Shown: positions 12,093-24,302, counted from the first letter of the stretch. The stretch: 64,000 nt of DNA from Plicaturopsis crispa FD-325 SS-3 (GCA_000827205.1 KN832554.1:675263-739262), one strand, 5' to 3'. The notes: generated from the letters alone by a model not told the origin. Numbers and translations are program-made.

Positions 12093-13252
12093 ATGTCTGG
12101 TCTCGCTCGCGACGCAGCTGCCTTCAAATCAGCCCTTCACCGCCAGGATTATTCTTCCTGGCACTCACAACCGACTCCTCCGAATGGCGGGGCCCCGCCT
12201 GCAGCCCCGACGCCTGCACCCGCAGAGGCGTCAGGGTCTGGTTCTGGGAGCTCCAAAAAGAAACGGCCCAAGACGAGCATGTCCATCGCTCGGTGCGATT
12301 CCTGGACAGCTAATTGACGACTAGTTGTGCAGATATCGTGTACTCGCAGCCAGCTGATACGGGGACAGGAATGAATGTCAACACCCAGCTGGTATACGCC
12401 GTTAATCACCTCAAGGTGTGTCACATCTTCACTATAACTCGGGTAGCGTAATAATGGCTTGGCATTGTAGTCCACACAAAACCCTATGCGCTTGCAGGAC
12501 ATTGCTATCGTCACGAACACCCCCCTCGACACAGATAGGGTCCTTCTGGAGAAATTCCGAGCACACGAACGCATACAATGGGATCAACGCACAGACCTCT
12601 ACTCCTATCGCGTATGCCTTCCACCCTTCACTCAGCGCACAAGTTACTCATCCTCTTATTAGCACGATTACAACTTCCGCAATAAAGCAGCCCTTCTCGT
12701 CGAGATTCAACGGCAAACTCGGAAAGGCGGTGGCATTCCTGTACGCACCCTCAAGGAGTCTTGGAAGGAAGCCCCGGCAGCGATCGAAGAGCTGGAGAAA
12801 GAGGGCGAAGTTCTCGTTACGCGCACGGCAAAGGATGGACAGATGCGCATGGTCTTCTGGAACGAGGTGAAACCTGGCGACGATTCGGGTGGCATGCAGG
12901 TCGAAAAGGGTGAGCAGTCAACCGAGTTTTCTTTTATAATTAATCCTAACAACACTTGAACAGAGTTCTACGATCTTTGGCATTCCCTCAAAGTACCCAA
13001 TGATGTGGACCTCCTTCGTTCCCTTGCGTCCGGTGAATAAGCCATCATTCAAACTTTTTTTTAATTGCTGACCACGTTCTTTTTTTTGCAGAGGGTCTGC
13101 AAGCAACAGCCGCTCATGCCTTAGCACCCAAAGCCCCGACTGGCAAGAAAAAAGGCAAACGTTCTGCGCCGCGGCAGCGCCAAGTGCGGATCACAAACAC
13201 GCATTTAAAGGGCGAGATAGATCTCTCCAGGGACTATGTTACGGAGAAATAG
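12093..13252 (+). CDS. Transcription initiation factor TFIIE subunit beta
   Basis: Subunit of the RNA polymerase II general factor TFIIE, which helps recruit and control TFIIH at the promoter. The protein opens MSGLARDAAAFKSALHRQ, has a Ala/Pro/Ser linker, then a basic SSKKKRPK segment. The core contains NTQLVYAVNHLK, LEKFRAHERIQWD, TDLYSYRHDYN, KAALLVEIQRQTRKGGG and RTLKESWKEAPAAIEELE, the tandem winged-helix pattern of TFIIE-beta. VLVTRTAKDGQMRMVFWN and LWHSLKVPNDVDLLRSLASEGL follow. The C-terminus is basic (GKKKGKRSAPRQRQVRITN) and ends DYVTEK. At least four introns are needed to join these pieces, one beside the run of T at about 13055-13088. The gene lies head to tail before RRP43, 162 bases away. 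Confidence 0.9.
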
Positions 13253-13414
13253 GCCCTCCCCTTTACTGTACACTATTTTACTCATTCACATCCACCTGCA
13301 TTTGCGTACATACATTATCTACCTCGTCAAATGAGACTGATTTTTTTTTGCGGCGCGCGTCGCGTCACATGGTTCCTGATTTTGTCTGCGCGTTTCGCGT
13401 TCACCGAAAGTAAG

Positions 13415-14546
13415 ATGGCTTCCGCCTCGACCTCCACCGCAGATCCCCAGTCCGAGCACCTCAAAGCTGCCACTTTCCAACGGCTACACCCACGTATATA
13501 CCTCGAACGCTTTCTGTCTGAGAAGGTTAGACCAGACGGGCGCGCCTTAGATGCATGGCGCGATGTTAGCGTAAATGCCGGTGAGTTGCACCTTTTTCGT
13601 GCATAACATGGCGGACTCATGGTACGGCTAGGCTCGATATCAACTGCGGATGGGTCTGCGCTTGTCAGATGGGGGGATACCACGATTGTATGTGGGGTGA
13701 AAGCGGAGATCGCTGAGCCTGAGCTGGACAGGCTAGAAGATGGCTTTCTCGGTGCGCCTGCAGGTCTCTTTTTGACCGTTATTTCATCGCCGCTAAGCCA
13801 CTAGCAACAGTACCCAACCTGGATTTGCCGGCCATATGTTCACCGAAATTTAAACCTGGCCCCCCAACTGAGGAAGCCCAAGTGCTCTCTGATCGACTAA
13901 ACGAGGCGCTTATTGCGTGAGTACTCGCCTGTCCTTTTCTGTGCCATTTATCGAGCGCGAATAATAGGGCCAACATCGTTCCAACGTCGTCCCTATCCAT
14001 TCACCCAGGAAAGGCTGTATGGGTGCTCTACGTCGATGCAACATGCATAAATTACGACGGAAACGCATTCGACGCAGCTCTCTTGGCGATGGTCGCAGCT
14101 CTGCGCAATAGTGAGCGTCGTTCGTCTCTCCCCAGCACTATCCTCGTTACTGACCCTACCTCAGCGGTGCTGCCTGAGGCGGTATATGACGAAGATACGC
14201 ACCGTACACTCTGCTCGCGCAAAACAAAACATCCATTAAAAATTGGCCGTACACCTATGTCCAGCTCCTTTGGCATATTCGACTCGTGCGTCCTTATATC
14301 TAGCACCCGTGTCTTGTCCCCTGATCACGTCTTCTCACCAGTACGCATGTCCTTGCCGACCCGACTTCCTTCGAAGAACCACTGCTCGACACTACACTTT
14401 CCATTATCACCGACGAGACGGGAAGCCTGGTATCCGTATCTCAACTCGGTCTTGGGGAGACAGTCGGCCAACAGGATGTACTTATGCAATGTATCGGCGC
14501 CGCCCAGAAGCGTAGCGAGCATCTGCGAAAAAGCATATATATTTAA
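13415..14546 (+). CDS. Exosome complex component RRP43 (RNase PH fold)
   Basis: Non-catalytic ring subunit of the RNA exosome, which trims and degrades RNA in nucleus and cytoplasm. The ATG at 13415 gives MASASTSTADPQSEHLKAA, then FQRLHPRIYLERFLSEKVRPDG, the usual RRP43 start. GSISTADGSALVRWGDTTIVCG marks the RNase PH fold. Later segments include DRLNEALI, WVLYVDATCINYDGNAFDAA, KIGRTPMSSSFGIFDS and LSIITDETGSLVSV, and the protein ends EHLRKSIYI. Five or six introns of 50-70 bases are spliced, for example one beginning at 13577 inside VNAG. An in-frame ATG at 13331 would add 28 hydrophobic residues, but that extension is unusual for the family and I prefer 13415. Its 3' end lies 144 bases from the convergent SMC5 stop. 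Confidence 0.9.
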
Positions 14547-14690
14547 ACCATAATGATCGTGCAAGTGTCAGGAAAGCTACGCCCATGTCAGAGAAGAGTT
14601 TACAGTAATCTACGAATAGTCAAGTGTGAGGTAGAGAGCAGCCTTAGAGCTTAGGAAGTGTGTAAGTAGAGCATAAGTAAAATAGTCTGC

Positions 14691-17600
14691 CTAGGCGTCG
14701 GCGGTTGCGCGCGCGCGGCGTCGAACGAAGTCCTCGACCATGTTCATCATGTTGCCGATCTCGCGCTCCTCGGGGAGCCACTCGCCGTTGTTGACGCAGA
14801 GCACCTTCATGCGCTCGTGGTACGACAGGTCAGGCAGGAGCTTCGGCGTGATTAGGAAGTACTGTGCGCTGTTCTCCTTGCAGGTGACCTCCACCATCGA
14901 GTCGTGGACTGCGCGCTCGGCACGTTGGTCCATGCCCTAACAGAACTTAATTGAGCATAGCGCTTCGAGGTAATCGAAATGGAACATACCTGGTTAATCT
15001 CGTCGACGAGAGAGAACGGAGCACGCGCTTCCTCAGTGAGACTCATGAGATAGAGGATAGTCGTAAGGGAACGTTCCTGAGATACAAACATGGGTCAGAC
15101 TTGTAATTACATGAAGACGATGCACGGGAACTCACTCCACCAGATTGCCGTTGCCCAGTGAGCAATTGCAATTTTTCGTTGTCGCGGAACTTCACCAGAA
15201 TATCAATGGCCCACTTGTCGTAGTCCTCGTTCTGGTCAATGCGAATCTCCCCAGCACAGCCGATGCCTATCGAATGCCGATTTAGCAACGAGCAACACTG
15301 TACGGAAGGAACACATACGGTCGAAAGCGGCAGAGAATTTCTGACCAATGCTACCTACAAGATTTTGGAGAGCGGGCTCCCAGTTGTCCTGGATATTGAC
15401 ATGAGTATCCTGATACACTCCACTCCGTAAAACCAGGCAAGATGGACGTACTCGGGCATTCTTGATGTCCCTCTCGATCTTTTCGGCCTTGGTGCGTCGC
15501 TCCTCGAGCTTTGCCTCTAGATCTTCGATCTATCCCATCATACGAGTGAGGGAGGTTTCAAAAGATGGAAGGGGCTGAAGGGCTTACCTCTTTCTTGCGC
15601 CTCTCATACTGTTCAACAACTCCGGCATTTGTATGGTTGTTGACTTGGAGCTCTTCCTTCTTCGCATCTAGGGCAACCTGCAGCTCCTCGGGAAGCCGCT
15701 CGTCGATTTCAGGAGGAGGGGTTCGGTTGGCGTTTGCCTCATCCCTGTCCCAAGCCAGCCGCGCTTGCTCGATAGCCTCGTACTCAGCTCGAACCTCGGG
15801 GTCAGCATCGTCCATAATGGCCCGGCTCCTGATCAATTTAGCCTTCGAATCATCCTTGATGGCTTTGAAGCGCGTGTCCACTGAAATAGATATGGAGATG
15901 AGCATATGCAGTACCACCATGAGAACTAGCTACATACCTTCTTCAAAGTCGGCCAATGCCTTCTGGTACAGGACGTCCTTTTCATCGCATAACTTTTGTA
16001 AAGCAGCCTTGTTTGCCTCAACTTGTAGGCACTCAAGTGTGACGCGGCTGGCTGCGGAGAGGTCTGCTATAGCACTTCGAATACCGACCTGAGAAGTAAA
16101 TCAGATTCAGACGATGACAAGAGGTGAATTAGAGGATGCCCACATACCAGATACTCTTTCGCGATACGGACACGTTTGTTCGTGCAGTCCAGAATCTTCT
16201 TATCTAACTGGGCCTTCTGGACCTCCATCGAAGGTGCATTGAGTGCCGCAGTTAGCTTGTCCTTCTGTGTACCTACAATAATTGTGAGATCTGCTGCTAC
16301 ACCGACTCGAAAGGCCGCCACCTACGCAATTTCGACTCGAGGCCAATCATGTACTGCTCGGCGTCTTGAATAGCCTTCTTGCGTTTAGCAAGCTCGTTCT
16401 GTCCATTGAAGATATCAATATCTAGATCGAAAATAGAAGATATCGAACAAAACACGCACCCCGCGCTTGACCTGCTCGTTCCATTGCTGTCTGACGCGTT
16501 GTTCCTCCTCGGTGAGCTTTTCTTCGACTTCCTTGAGCATGGCGAGGGCCTGGTTGGCTTCATCAATACGCGACCTCTGCCTAGCCTGTTCTTGTGGATC
16601 GACTGTAGCGGGCAGTTAGATACAAAGTCAGATTGCTCTTGCATAACGCCGGCGTACCAGATGCGTTGACGAGGTTCCTGGCCGGGTGTATATCCCTCGT
16701 CATGTTCTGCGCGGCCCGCGTTCCGTATCTTGAACGCGACACCATGTTCAAAGTGGTGCCTGCAACGAAGTTCGCACCACCGGCTTGTGAAACAGCGTTC
16801 ATAGCAGCAGGTACGTTGACCCTGCGCGGGTCAAGCCCAATTGCCTATAAGAATTTGCAATTTGTATTAATACGGCGACAGAGGCGTAGTTGGCGAGAAT
16901 GACCCACGGTACGATGCATTTGGCAATCTAGCTTGAGATACCACTTCAGGCCCTCGGGGCAATCGACGTAGTCAAGCGCATAGCCTTGAAAGCCGAGTTT
17001 GGTTAGCTACAATGAGAGAGGGTTAGAGCATTTCCTGAAATCTTCTCGTCATTTCACAAACCTCTTCCCGTGACATTGGCGGAGCAGTGTCCAATTTCGC
17101 ATTATATGCCCGATAGAAGGTGTTAACGCGTGCCTTCCTCCCAAGGACACCCCCGTCGTTGATAGCGCGATTGAGCGTATTGTAGTCCTCCTGGCACTGG
17201 GCTACAAAACACTATGACATCGTGGTGCAGGTAAGTATAAAGAAGACAAGCGAGAAGACCGAGGCCACGACTTGCCTTAAGATTGTTTGGACCCATACAC
17301 GCTTCGACAGCATTAGTGAATTGCGAGTTCGGCACGCTCAAGCACATGTACGGCGGTTCAAACACCTCCATCTGGAACTTGTCCTTGTTGTTTCTCAGCC
17401 AGACGACAGTGTCGGCGCAGTCGGCGTCCCAGCTCCTCAGTCGGCGTAGCTTTTGCTCACTAACGTTGTCCAATTGCCTCAACCTTGGCAATAAAGGTCA
17501 ACGTCACGAACGAGTGAGATAGCAAAGTTGACCTTACTGGGCTTCCGCATCATGGATCACGGCATTTTGCCTGGAAGAGTCGTTGATGTTCTCCGCTTGG

Positions 17601-19450
17601 CGTCTCTGCACGTCGTGCAAAAGCTCGTCAGTTTCCCGCCGTTCAATGTTAATTTTTTTCTGTTTACAATTGACTTATTAGTATGATAGCCAAGGATAGC
17701 AAGCTGAGACATACAATGGAGGCTAAAATGGGATCCAGAGCTTCGACCTTAGGTGGATTAGCTATTTGATCCTCCATCTTGCTGATGTTCCTCTCTAGTT
17801 CCTTGATACGTTTCGCGCGATCTCTATCAACTTTCTTGATGTCCTGGAGTTTTATCGAAAGTTGTTCCACTTCATCTTCCTATATTGCACATGCTTCTGT
17901 GAGAACGCAAGGATGAGGGGCAAGGATTGGACTGACGAGTTGTTCACCGAGCTTCCACTTCTTACCCATTTCCTTAAACTTGGTCTGTGCGGCCTTCTTC
18001 TTGTCGTCTCTCAGGTCGTTAAGCCTCTTGTGATTTTGATCGAGGCGCCTGCATTTCACCACATCAACGGATGAAATCATGATAGAACGAGAAGTATGCT
18101 TACTTCAAGAAACCGTGAGCGGGCTTGTTCTTATCCCGAAGGGCTTTTACGCGTGCATGTAGGTCACGCTGCAGGATTTTCGTCGCTTTGTACAGTTTCA
18201 AAGACTCGCGGTACTCTTGCACGGGAAGGAGAATCTCAAGGAGCGCGATCTAGAGTCGGGATTTATGAGTATCAATGCACGCCGACGTCCGCCAAGATAA
18301 CACACCTCGAACTCTAGCTTGCGGCGGGCTTTGTAACGCTCAACATCGCGCTCAAGGTTTTCGTTGCGGTCTTTCATCTGCGTTAGCTGGGCGTTCTCTC
18401 CATCCATCCGCTAATGAGGGTCGTAAGTAGTGTGATAACGAAAACAGGGGACAAGACATGCCTCCCTCAAGCCTTTCAGCTCCTTTCCGCTAGTGATGAG
18501 GATCTCGTGCCAAGTAGTCAGGTTCTCGTCACCAGCAGCACGTTGAGTCTCTTTCAGGAGCTCCTGCGGGGTCATCTGCGCGAACTCGGAGACCTTGTCT
18601 TGAGGGAGGAAAGAGCTGCCACTGCGTCAGATGTCGCATGCACGCAGACTTCCGTAAGACTCACCAGAGATTTCCAACTTGGACGTTAAGCTCGGCCATC
18701 CGTTGAGAGATTTCGCCACCAGAAGCATGCTGCCCGTTGAGCGTGAACGACGACGAATTCGTTTTTGAGTCCAGATTACGCCGAATGATGAGATTAGGTT
18801 TTCCCTTGGGACCTTTGAGTTCCATTTCGATATGGCCGTCGTTAGTATCGTTCTTAACGAAGGAGCTTATGTTCGTCGCGCGTCCGAGGATCTTCGGGGA
18901 CCAGTTGAGTCCGAGGCAAATAGCACAAGCGATGCTACTCTTTCCTGTGCCGTTAGGTCCAAGAATCATATTAAGATATGGGCCGGGGCGGAACTCGACC
19001 CAGTCATAAGTCACGAAGTTGCGCAACTGTATACGAACGATAGAGCCCGGGATGAACCTTTGGAAAACAGAAATGCATTAGTCTGCGAAATGGCGCATTC
19101 ATTGGAGAGACCCACCCGTCCTCGTCTCGTGGAAGGGTCTTCGTACGCGTCCTTGCTGCGCCACTGCCCTCGCCATTAGAGGGACGCGAGTCGCCATCGT
19201 CGTTTACACGAGCGCGTTTGCGGCCCTTCGGAGAGCCACCACCTTCTTCATCGTCCTCCTCGCCATCCTGCGCATCGTCCTCGCCTTCGGCATCCTCCTC
19301 ATCCTCGGTCTCGACGCGTGCCTTCTTGCTCTCTCGCGTCTTCTCTTGTTTCACCCTTTCCGTCTTTACTTTCTCGGTCTTGACTCGAGAAGAAACGCCA
19401 GAGTTCTCCTTCTGAGAGTCGTTGTCATCGTCTACAGGTCTCCGCGGCAT
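14691..19450 (-). CDS. SMC5, structural maintenance of chromosomes protein 5
   Basis: ATPase core of the SMC5/6 complex, which handles recombination intermediates and stalled replication forks. The ATG at 19450 starts a polar tail of about 125 residues rich in acidic runs and Lys/Glu, then SIVRIQLRNFVTYD. Walker A is GPNGTGKSSIACAICLGL. Next comes ISSFVKND, then QLGN-like and SFLPQDKVSEFAQMTPQELL, a segment diagnostic for SMC5. Long coiled coils fill about 15.4-18.5 kb with a hinge between. The ABC signature LTGQRQSGGERSLTTILYL is split by an intron between SGG and ERS. The Walker B region ends SLVDEINQGMD. The C-terminus is RRRARATADA. More than 15 short introns interrupt it. The N-terminal tail carries three tandem SUMO-consensus motifs at 19343-19384, notable because the complex contains the SUMO ligase NSE2. 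Confidence 0.95.
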
Positions 19451-19865
19451 AGTCACGTATGAACGCGAAGGGTAGTGGTAGCTAACAAGGAGGGAGAATG
19501 CGACGCGCTCGTCGCCTAAGTGTGACTTCAGGGCCGGAGTTATCGTATTACCACCGCGCCACCTGCTCGCGACTCGGAGTCGGAGTCGCCACATCGTTAT
19601 TCACAAACTTGTACACGAACACTTGGAAAATGGTATACGTCTGCGCATATGTTCAGCTAGCAGAGTTGTGCTATATAGCAGTTCAAGGTGCCCGAATTTG
19701 TTAGCCGCAAAATCGCATTCTATATGCCCCTCGCCTGGCTTTGCGGATACGGAACTTGCTTTCCGCCACCACGACCCGCCACGACCGGTGACCATCGAAT
19801 ACGCTTTCACACCCGTACAAGGGACGATATACCCCTGCAATTGCATTGATACCCACCTTCTCCCT
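19451..19865. promoter_or_regulatory. Divergent promoter region of SMC5 and the 19866 gene
   Basis: A 415-base interval between two divergent start codons. An open frame on the plus strand runs through it into the 19866 gene, but its only early start is not an ATG, and the next ATG in frame is at 19866. It probably contains both promoters and leaders; no clear TATA box was seen. Confidence 0.4.
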
Positions 19866-21396
19866 ATGTTCAACAATTCTGCGCTGGTACAAAACGTAGC
19901 CAGCAAATTGGACATGGTGCACATCAACAGTCCTCGGCCCATCGTGAAGCGGAGGACCACATCCGAGCCTATATTACTTGCTCGACTTCCCTCTACTGGT
20001 CAGTTACCTTGCCAGGTCTATGCAACGTTTGCCGACGGTTTCTAAGGCTTTCTACAGCGTGAGGCAGAGCGCGATGCACCCAAAGCAATTATCAGACAAC
20101 TCCGGCGCAGTCCTTCACCTCCTCCGTCCCCACCGCAGGATGCCGAAGATGCGGAGGATGACGCACCATTGACCCCACAGATTGAAAGGCGTAATAGTGT
20201 ATCGTCCACGACTTCGCCCAGTCCAAAACCACCTGTAGTTGGCAAAACCACTCCGTCGCGGGGCTCATGGAAGGATCCCCAGGTGAGTGCTTGTGGGCGT
20301 GTCGTGTCTGCCCCGGCTATTTACACTATACAGCCTTTCGAGGTATTTCGCGCCATTGAGCGGAAAGATGTCATGTATCTTATGGAAGTGCGAGACAGGG
20401 CGTTCGAGGTATGTCTTCTAATGCCACAAACTAGCCTGCACTAATATCCTTGTAGCTCCTGTTACGAAAAACCGGGAATGCGACGCCTCTCCTTCATGCC
20501 ATGCGCATAGGAGAGTCGCACAGGGACATTGCTATACTCTTACTGGGCGCTTTTTCTCGGTGGGTAAACCATCTTGAAGACGACGCCATCATTCGACCAA
20601 AAACCAAAGTCATCTTGAAAGCTCTGAGTAAGCTAGTGTCTACTTTGCTCGACCACATCGACTTCATTACTCATCCGTCAATTCTGAAGGGGCGAATCTG
20701 AAGCTTGCCATAGATTATGGGCTGTCAAAATCGCAAAGTGATTTGACGGCGTCTTTCCTCCAGACCCTAATAATGAGTGAAGGGGACAAATGGGTTACAG
20801 GCCAGACACACAATATCAGCCTTGCCCTCCGCGCTGGGACCGCAGGGAAACCCGTGAAAACGGCTGATGCTGCGGTCCGTAGTTTCGCCACGAGAGAACT
20901 TGGCAAAGCAGAGTTGATAGCTTCATTGGAAGACTAGTAAGTCGACGTGTCGTCCCGAGTATCCCCGTGTTAACTCGTTCTCCCCCGCCCATCAGTGTGG
21001 CGAATGCGACGGCTGATCTAGTCATGATGGGCGCGTGGTCTACGGCGCTGGACCTCATTCCAGGGGACCGAATACCTGTACGTGGTCACTACTAGTGTTC
21101 ATATCTCACTGGAGCTGACCCGCACATAGTCCTACTATTTTGCCAGAGACGACCGGGTCTACAAGGCTTTTGTAGACCGGCTAGAAGAGCACAAAGTAGC
21201 CATCCAACGCTCACTTAGTCGACGATTGAAGTGGCAGTTTAGGGTACTTCGGAAAGCCCTCGAGGGCCGGCACACGACATACCGAGTTTGTCTCGCTTGT
21301 CCTCGGCTTTCACTCATATGCTAACGTGCGCCTTGTGAGCTATAGCGGAAAGTGGAATTGTTAGCGGAGGAGCTAGACGAAGGTCCGGGAGTATGA
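19866..21396 (+). CDS. Conserved fungal protein of unknown function
   Basis: I cannot assign a function. It opens MFNNSALVQNVASKLDMVHI and then SPRPIVKRRTTSEP. A Ser/Pro-rich, acidic linker follows (SPSPPPSPPQDAEDAEDD and further Ser/Thr). The folded part, about 300 residues, reads PFEVFRAIERKDVMYLMEVR, LLLRKTGNATPLLHAMRIGE, RDIAILLLGAFSRWVNHL, KLAIDYGLSKSQSDLTASFL, QTLIMSEGDKWV, FATRELGKAELIASLEDYVA and ATADLVMMGAWSTALDLIPG. The LLHAMRIGESHRDIAILLLG part is faintly ankyrin-like, and the rest is all helical. Introns join in frame, the last before RKVELLAEELDEGPGV. The sequence looks like a widely conserved fungal family, but that is from memory of similar proteins, not a search. Confidence 0.7.
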
Positions 21397-21959
21397 GAAC
21401 CAGAGGCGAGCTTTATCTGTAAATTTAACCGCGGACATCACTGTATGAATTCTGTATCGATATTTCCTATTCCTTTCCAAGTGTGAGTGCGATTGTCCTT
21501 GTGTCACCCCTGCGCTGACCATAAGGTGGAACCATAGGTGTCAAATGCTATGGATTTTGCATCTCCGTCCGCTCGGTCTCGCGACGCTGCCATCCAGCTT
21601 TTACCATGCTCGTATAAGGTGCCCTCCGGATTAAAGCACACTATCCGTTGAGAGGCGTATCATCGAGCAAAGATAAAGTTGTTCATCTCCCCGCCTATTT
21701 TCTTTGACTATCGTTCTGATGCTTCTGCGTCGTGCCTACAATGCGGTCTCGTTTCATTCGGCGTCGAGATCGGTCCTAGAGAAGGATACATCCCGTTCTT
21801 TTCCTGCAATTGTCTGTACATATTCAAAACGTTCGTGCGAGCACCTGTATGCGAAGATTTGCATGATATTATTGTGGTGGGCGCGTCCTACATATGTGGA
21901 GGTCCGTTTTGGTCGAAGCCGAGGACTATCAAGTCCACGAAGGCAAGGTATGTAAGCCC
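21397..21959. other. Spacer between convergent genes
   Basis: A 563-base interval between two convergent stop codons. Several open frames of 80-110 codons cross it on both strands, but none has domain-like content or joins to a neighbouring exon. A short undetected gene cannot be excluded. Confidence 0.3.
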
Positions 21960-22755
21960 TTAGTAGATGAGCTTGAGGCCTTTCCACCAAACCCAAGCGC
22001 CAACGATGGACAGGCTTCCGAAGGCAGGCCCAAGGTCCAATTGTACGACAGTGTATACCCACATGGTGGCAAGGGGCGGACACTGTCAGGCACTGACATT
22101 AGCAGGGCGTTTCAGGCATGCGAATGAACGGGTTCACCTGTCGCATATTGTCACGCCACGACGAACGGTTTATCATGTATATCAAGCGCATTCCGGATGC
22201 GATGGATATTAGGGACAGCAAGAATTGCATGCGTCTACGATCCTTATAACGCGTCGCTGCAAAGCCGGTCAGTAGCCGACGGAGAAATGAATACGTGAGC
22301 TCATACTGTAGAAAATGAATATGGAGAGGACTCGAGACAGTCAGAAGTTAGTTCTCGGGGGGATGAATTTAGGAAGGAGAACATACTAGGAACACCAGAT
22401 ACCATTCTGTCTGCGATGTCTCCGAAAGTTGGCTTCCGCCCATATTGGAAGTGAATTAGACTGGCGCGAAACGGTCATTAGTTTCTGTCTGAAGACCAAG
22501 TATACTGACGCACATCTCCATCATCATAAGGAGGAATGAGAATGGCACGATGAGGAGTACCGCGTTGAATATCTCCTCAGCTAGAGGGGTCGGCTCTTCT
22601 AGCGGTTCATCCTGAGCGGCAGCCTCTTTCAAGACGCCCGTCTGGTTTATAAGACGCCATTGCTCTTCTTCCGACAGCTCTATCAAGGGTTTCGGTGGGT
22701 CCTTTGGCGTTTCCGTGGAGGCAGTACTTGTTTTTGCTTTTCGATTTCTAGCCAT
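21960..22755 (-). CDS. Small conserved multi-span membrane protein, function unknown
   Basis: Only the first exon is obvious; the rest had to be spliced by eye. Exons on the minus strand are 22514-22755, 22387-22460, 22138-22256 and 21960-22082. They sum to 558 bases, exactly 185 residues plus a stop. The N-terminus is polar (MARNRKAKTSTASTE, then IELSEEEQWRLINQTG). Hydrophobic spans are FNAVLLIVPFSFLLMMME, FLLSLISIASGMRLIYM, MWVYTVVQLDLGPAF and SLSIVGAWVWWKGLKLIY. Between them lies HFQYGRKPTFGDIADRMVSG, a polar loop that looks strongly conserved. The intron branch site CTAAT just before the last acceptor supports the model. An ER or other endomembrane location is my inference. It shares a 145-base divergent promoter with the gene at 22901. 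Confidence 0.65.
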
Positions 22756-22900
22756 AATGAAGTTGAGAGGATACCGACGCGTCGTCGCGGTGACAGCAAA
22801 ACTGCCGCGGTGCCCTCAAACTCAGGGGTCTTTTCCTCGATCAGGTAGCCGATCGTACTCCCGCACGTGGCCTCAGCAATTATTTCTCTCCTGCACCGCG
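22756..22900. promoter_or_regulatory. Bidirectional promoter, 145 bp
   Basis: The start codons of the membrane protein (minus) and the nucleolar-type protein (plus) are only 145 bases apart, so their promoters must overlap. The spacer is GC-rich near the middle and shows no TATA box. Confidence 0.5.
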
Positions 22901-24116
22901 ATGAGCTCAGACGAGAATGATCTGCTCAGTATCCTAGAGGCCCACGGCCAACAATTTCTGAGTGCCTTCTCTATACCCGAGTCTACTGGGAAGAAACGCA
23001 GAAGAAAACTTAGCGATCAGGACGATTCACGACAATCCAAGGCACCCAGGAAGTCGGAGGACAGTGCCAGTGACATCGAGCACGAGGAATGGACAGGCTT
23101 TGGGGCAAGTGGATCGGACGACGAGGACGAATCTCAGAGAGCTGATGATGAAAATGGTGCCGAGGGTAAGTGACAGCTCCATAAACATTGCCGTCTCGCT
23201 AAACGTTACGGTGCAGACTTTGAGCAGGAGGACGATGGCTTCGTCGCGGATACATCCTCCCGCAAAGCAGACGTGGTCGTGTTCTCGGATCCGAGATCTC
23301 ATGCGTCCACGTCGAATTTATCTTCCAAGGCACAGATGAAGGCTTTTATGGTAAGACGTCCCGCAAGTATCGCTCGCAGCTGTCGCCAACTTATGCTGGA
23401 GTCCTCCAAAGTTTCGAAATTACGAGATGAAGTTCTACCCGACGCAAAAGCAAACGAACCTGACGATGCAGATGTAGAGGACGAGCGGTAAGGCCACCAT
23501 TTCATTTGTCGCGCCAAAAGCTGAATAAGAATCGTAGAAACAATGCTCAGGACGACGCTTTACTGCACCGACTAGTGCACACCAAGCTATTGTCAGGATC
23601 GTTGAATCCTGAATTAAACCTAACATCTGCACAACGAAAGAAGGCGCTAGCAGGACGGGTTTTGGAGGTATCCGGCAAAGTCAAGTTAGGGAAAGGCGAG
23701 CGCGCCGTCCGCGAGAAAGAACGGAATCGAGCAGCAAAGCATGTCAGAGACGGTATGGTCGACAAGCAGAAGGAACGCCAAGAAAAGGAGCTGGAAGAGG
23801 TATGAACGATTTTCCATTTGAATCTGCCGCCCGCTCACAGTCTACGGTCCAGGCCAAACATTTAGGGAATTACCACCCAGCATTGAAAAAGCTCTTCGAC
23901 CCCTCGTCGACATCGACATCTGCACCTGTACCTCGAAAACGAGATCGGGGCCTCAAATTGGGCGTTGGGAAGTTCAGCGGCGGAATGCTAAGACTAAGCA
24001 AGGACGAGATTGCGAATGTAAACAACGGTGGGGTTGGTCGTGGGGGCTCTCGAGGTGGATCACGAGGACGTGGTGGTCGAGGAAGGGGTCGAGGCGGAGG
24101 CAGAGGTCGAGGCTAA
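22901..24116 (+). CDS. FAF1/C1orf131-like ribosome biogenesis protein
   Basis: Probably a nucleolar factor for small-subunit ribosome assembly, by resemblance to the yeast Faf1/human C1orf131 group; this is a tentative match. It opens MSSDENDLLSILEAHGQQFL, followed by a basic KKRRRKL patch and acidic stretches (DDEDESQRADDENGAE). The middle has KADVVVFSDPRSH and FMSSKVSKLRDEV. A lysine/arginine-rich helix includes QRKKALAGRVLEVSGKVKLG and ERAVREKERNRAAKHVRDGM. After an intron at about 23801-23853 comes AKHLGNYHPALKKLFD, then LKLGVGKFSGGMLRLSKDEI, the most conserved-looking block. The tail is an RGG box of about 25 residues, RG[GS]-rich, typical of RNA-binding nucleolar proteins and a likely arginine-methylation site. 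Confidence 0.6.
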
Positions 24117-24302
24117 ATGTGCAATTCTTAAGCATAATGCACAACAGCTTCGTAAAAACGCGTCTTTCTTCATGGAGGTGAATTTGTGAAAAAGTCCAAC
24201 ATGCATAACCATGTTATGTCTAAGGAAGCGAGTGTGGTACAATGAGGGATATATGAAGTACATGCGCGTCCGTCGTGAATATCCGTGGGGAAACAACAAA
24301 GA

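Noticed and set aside
13331-13414. Upstream ATG extending RRP43 by 28 residues
   Set aside because: The added hydrophobic segment is not known in RRP43, and the usual start pattern follows the ATG at 13415.
21679-21963. Plus-strand 94-codon frame with several Cys
   Set aside because: No start context, no domain and no splice partner; probably 3' flank of the two convergent genes.
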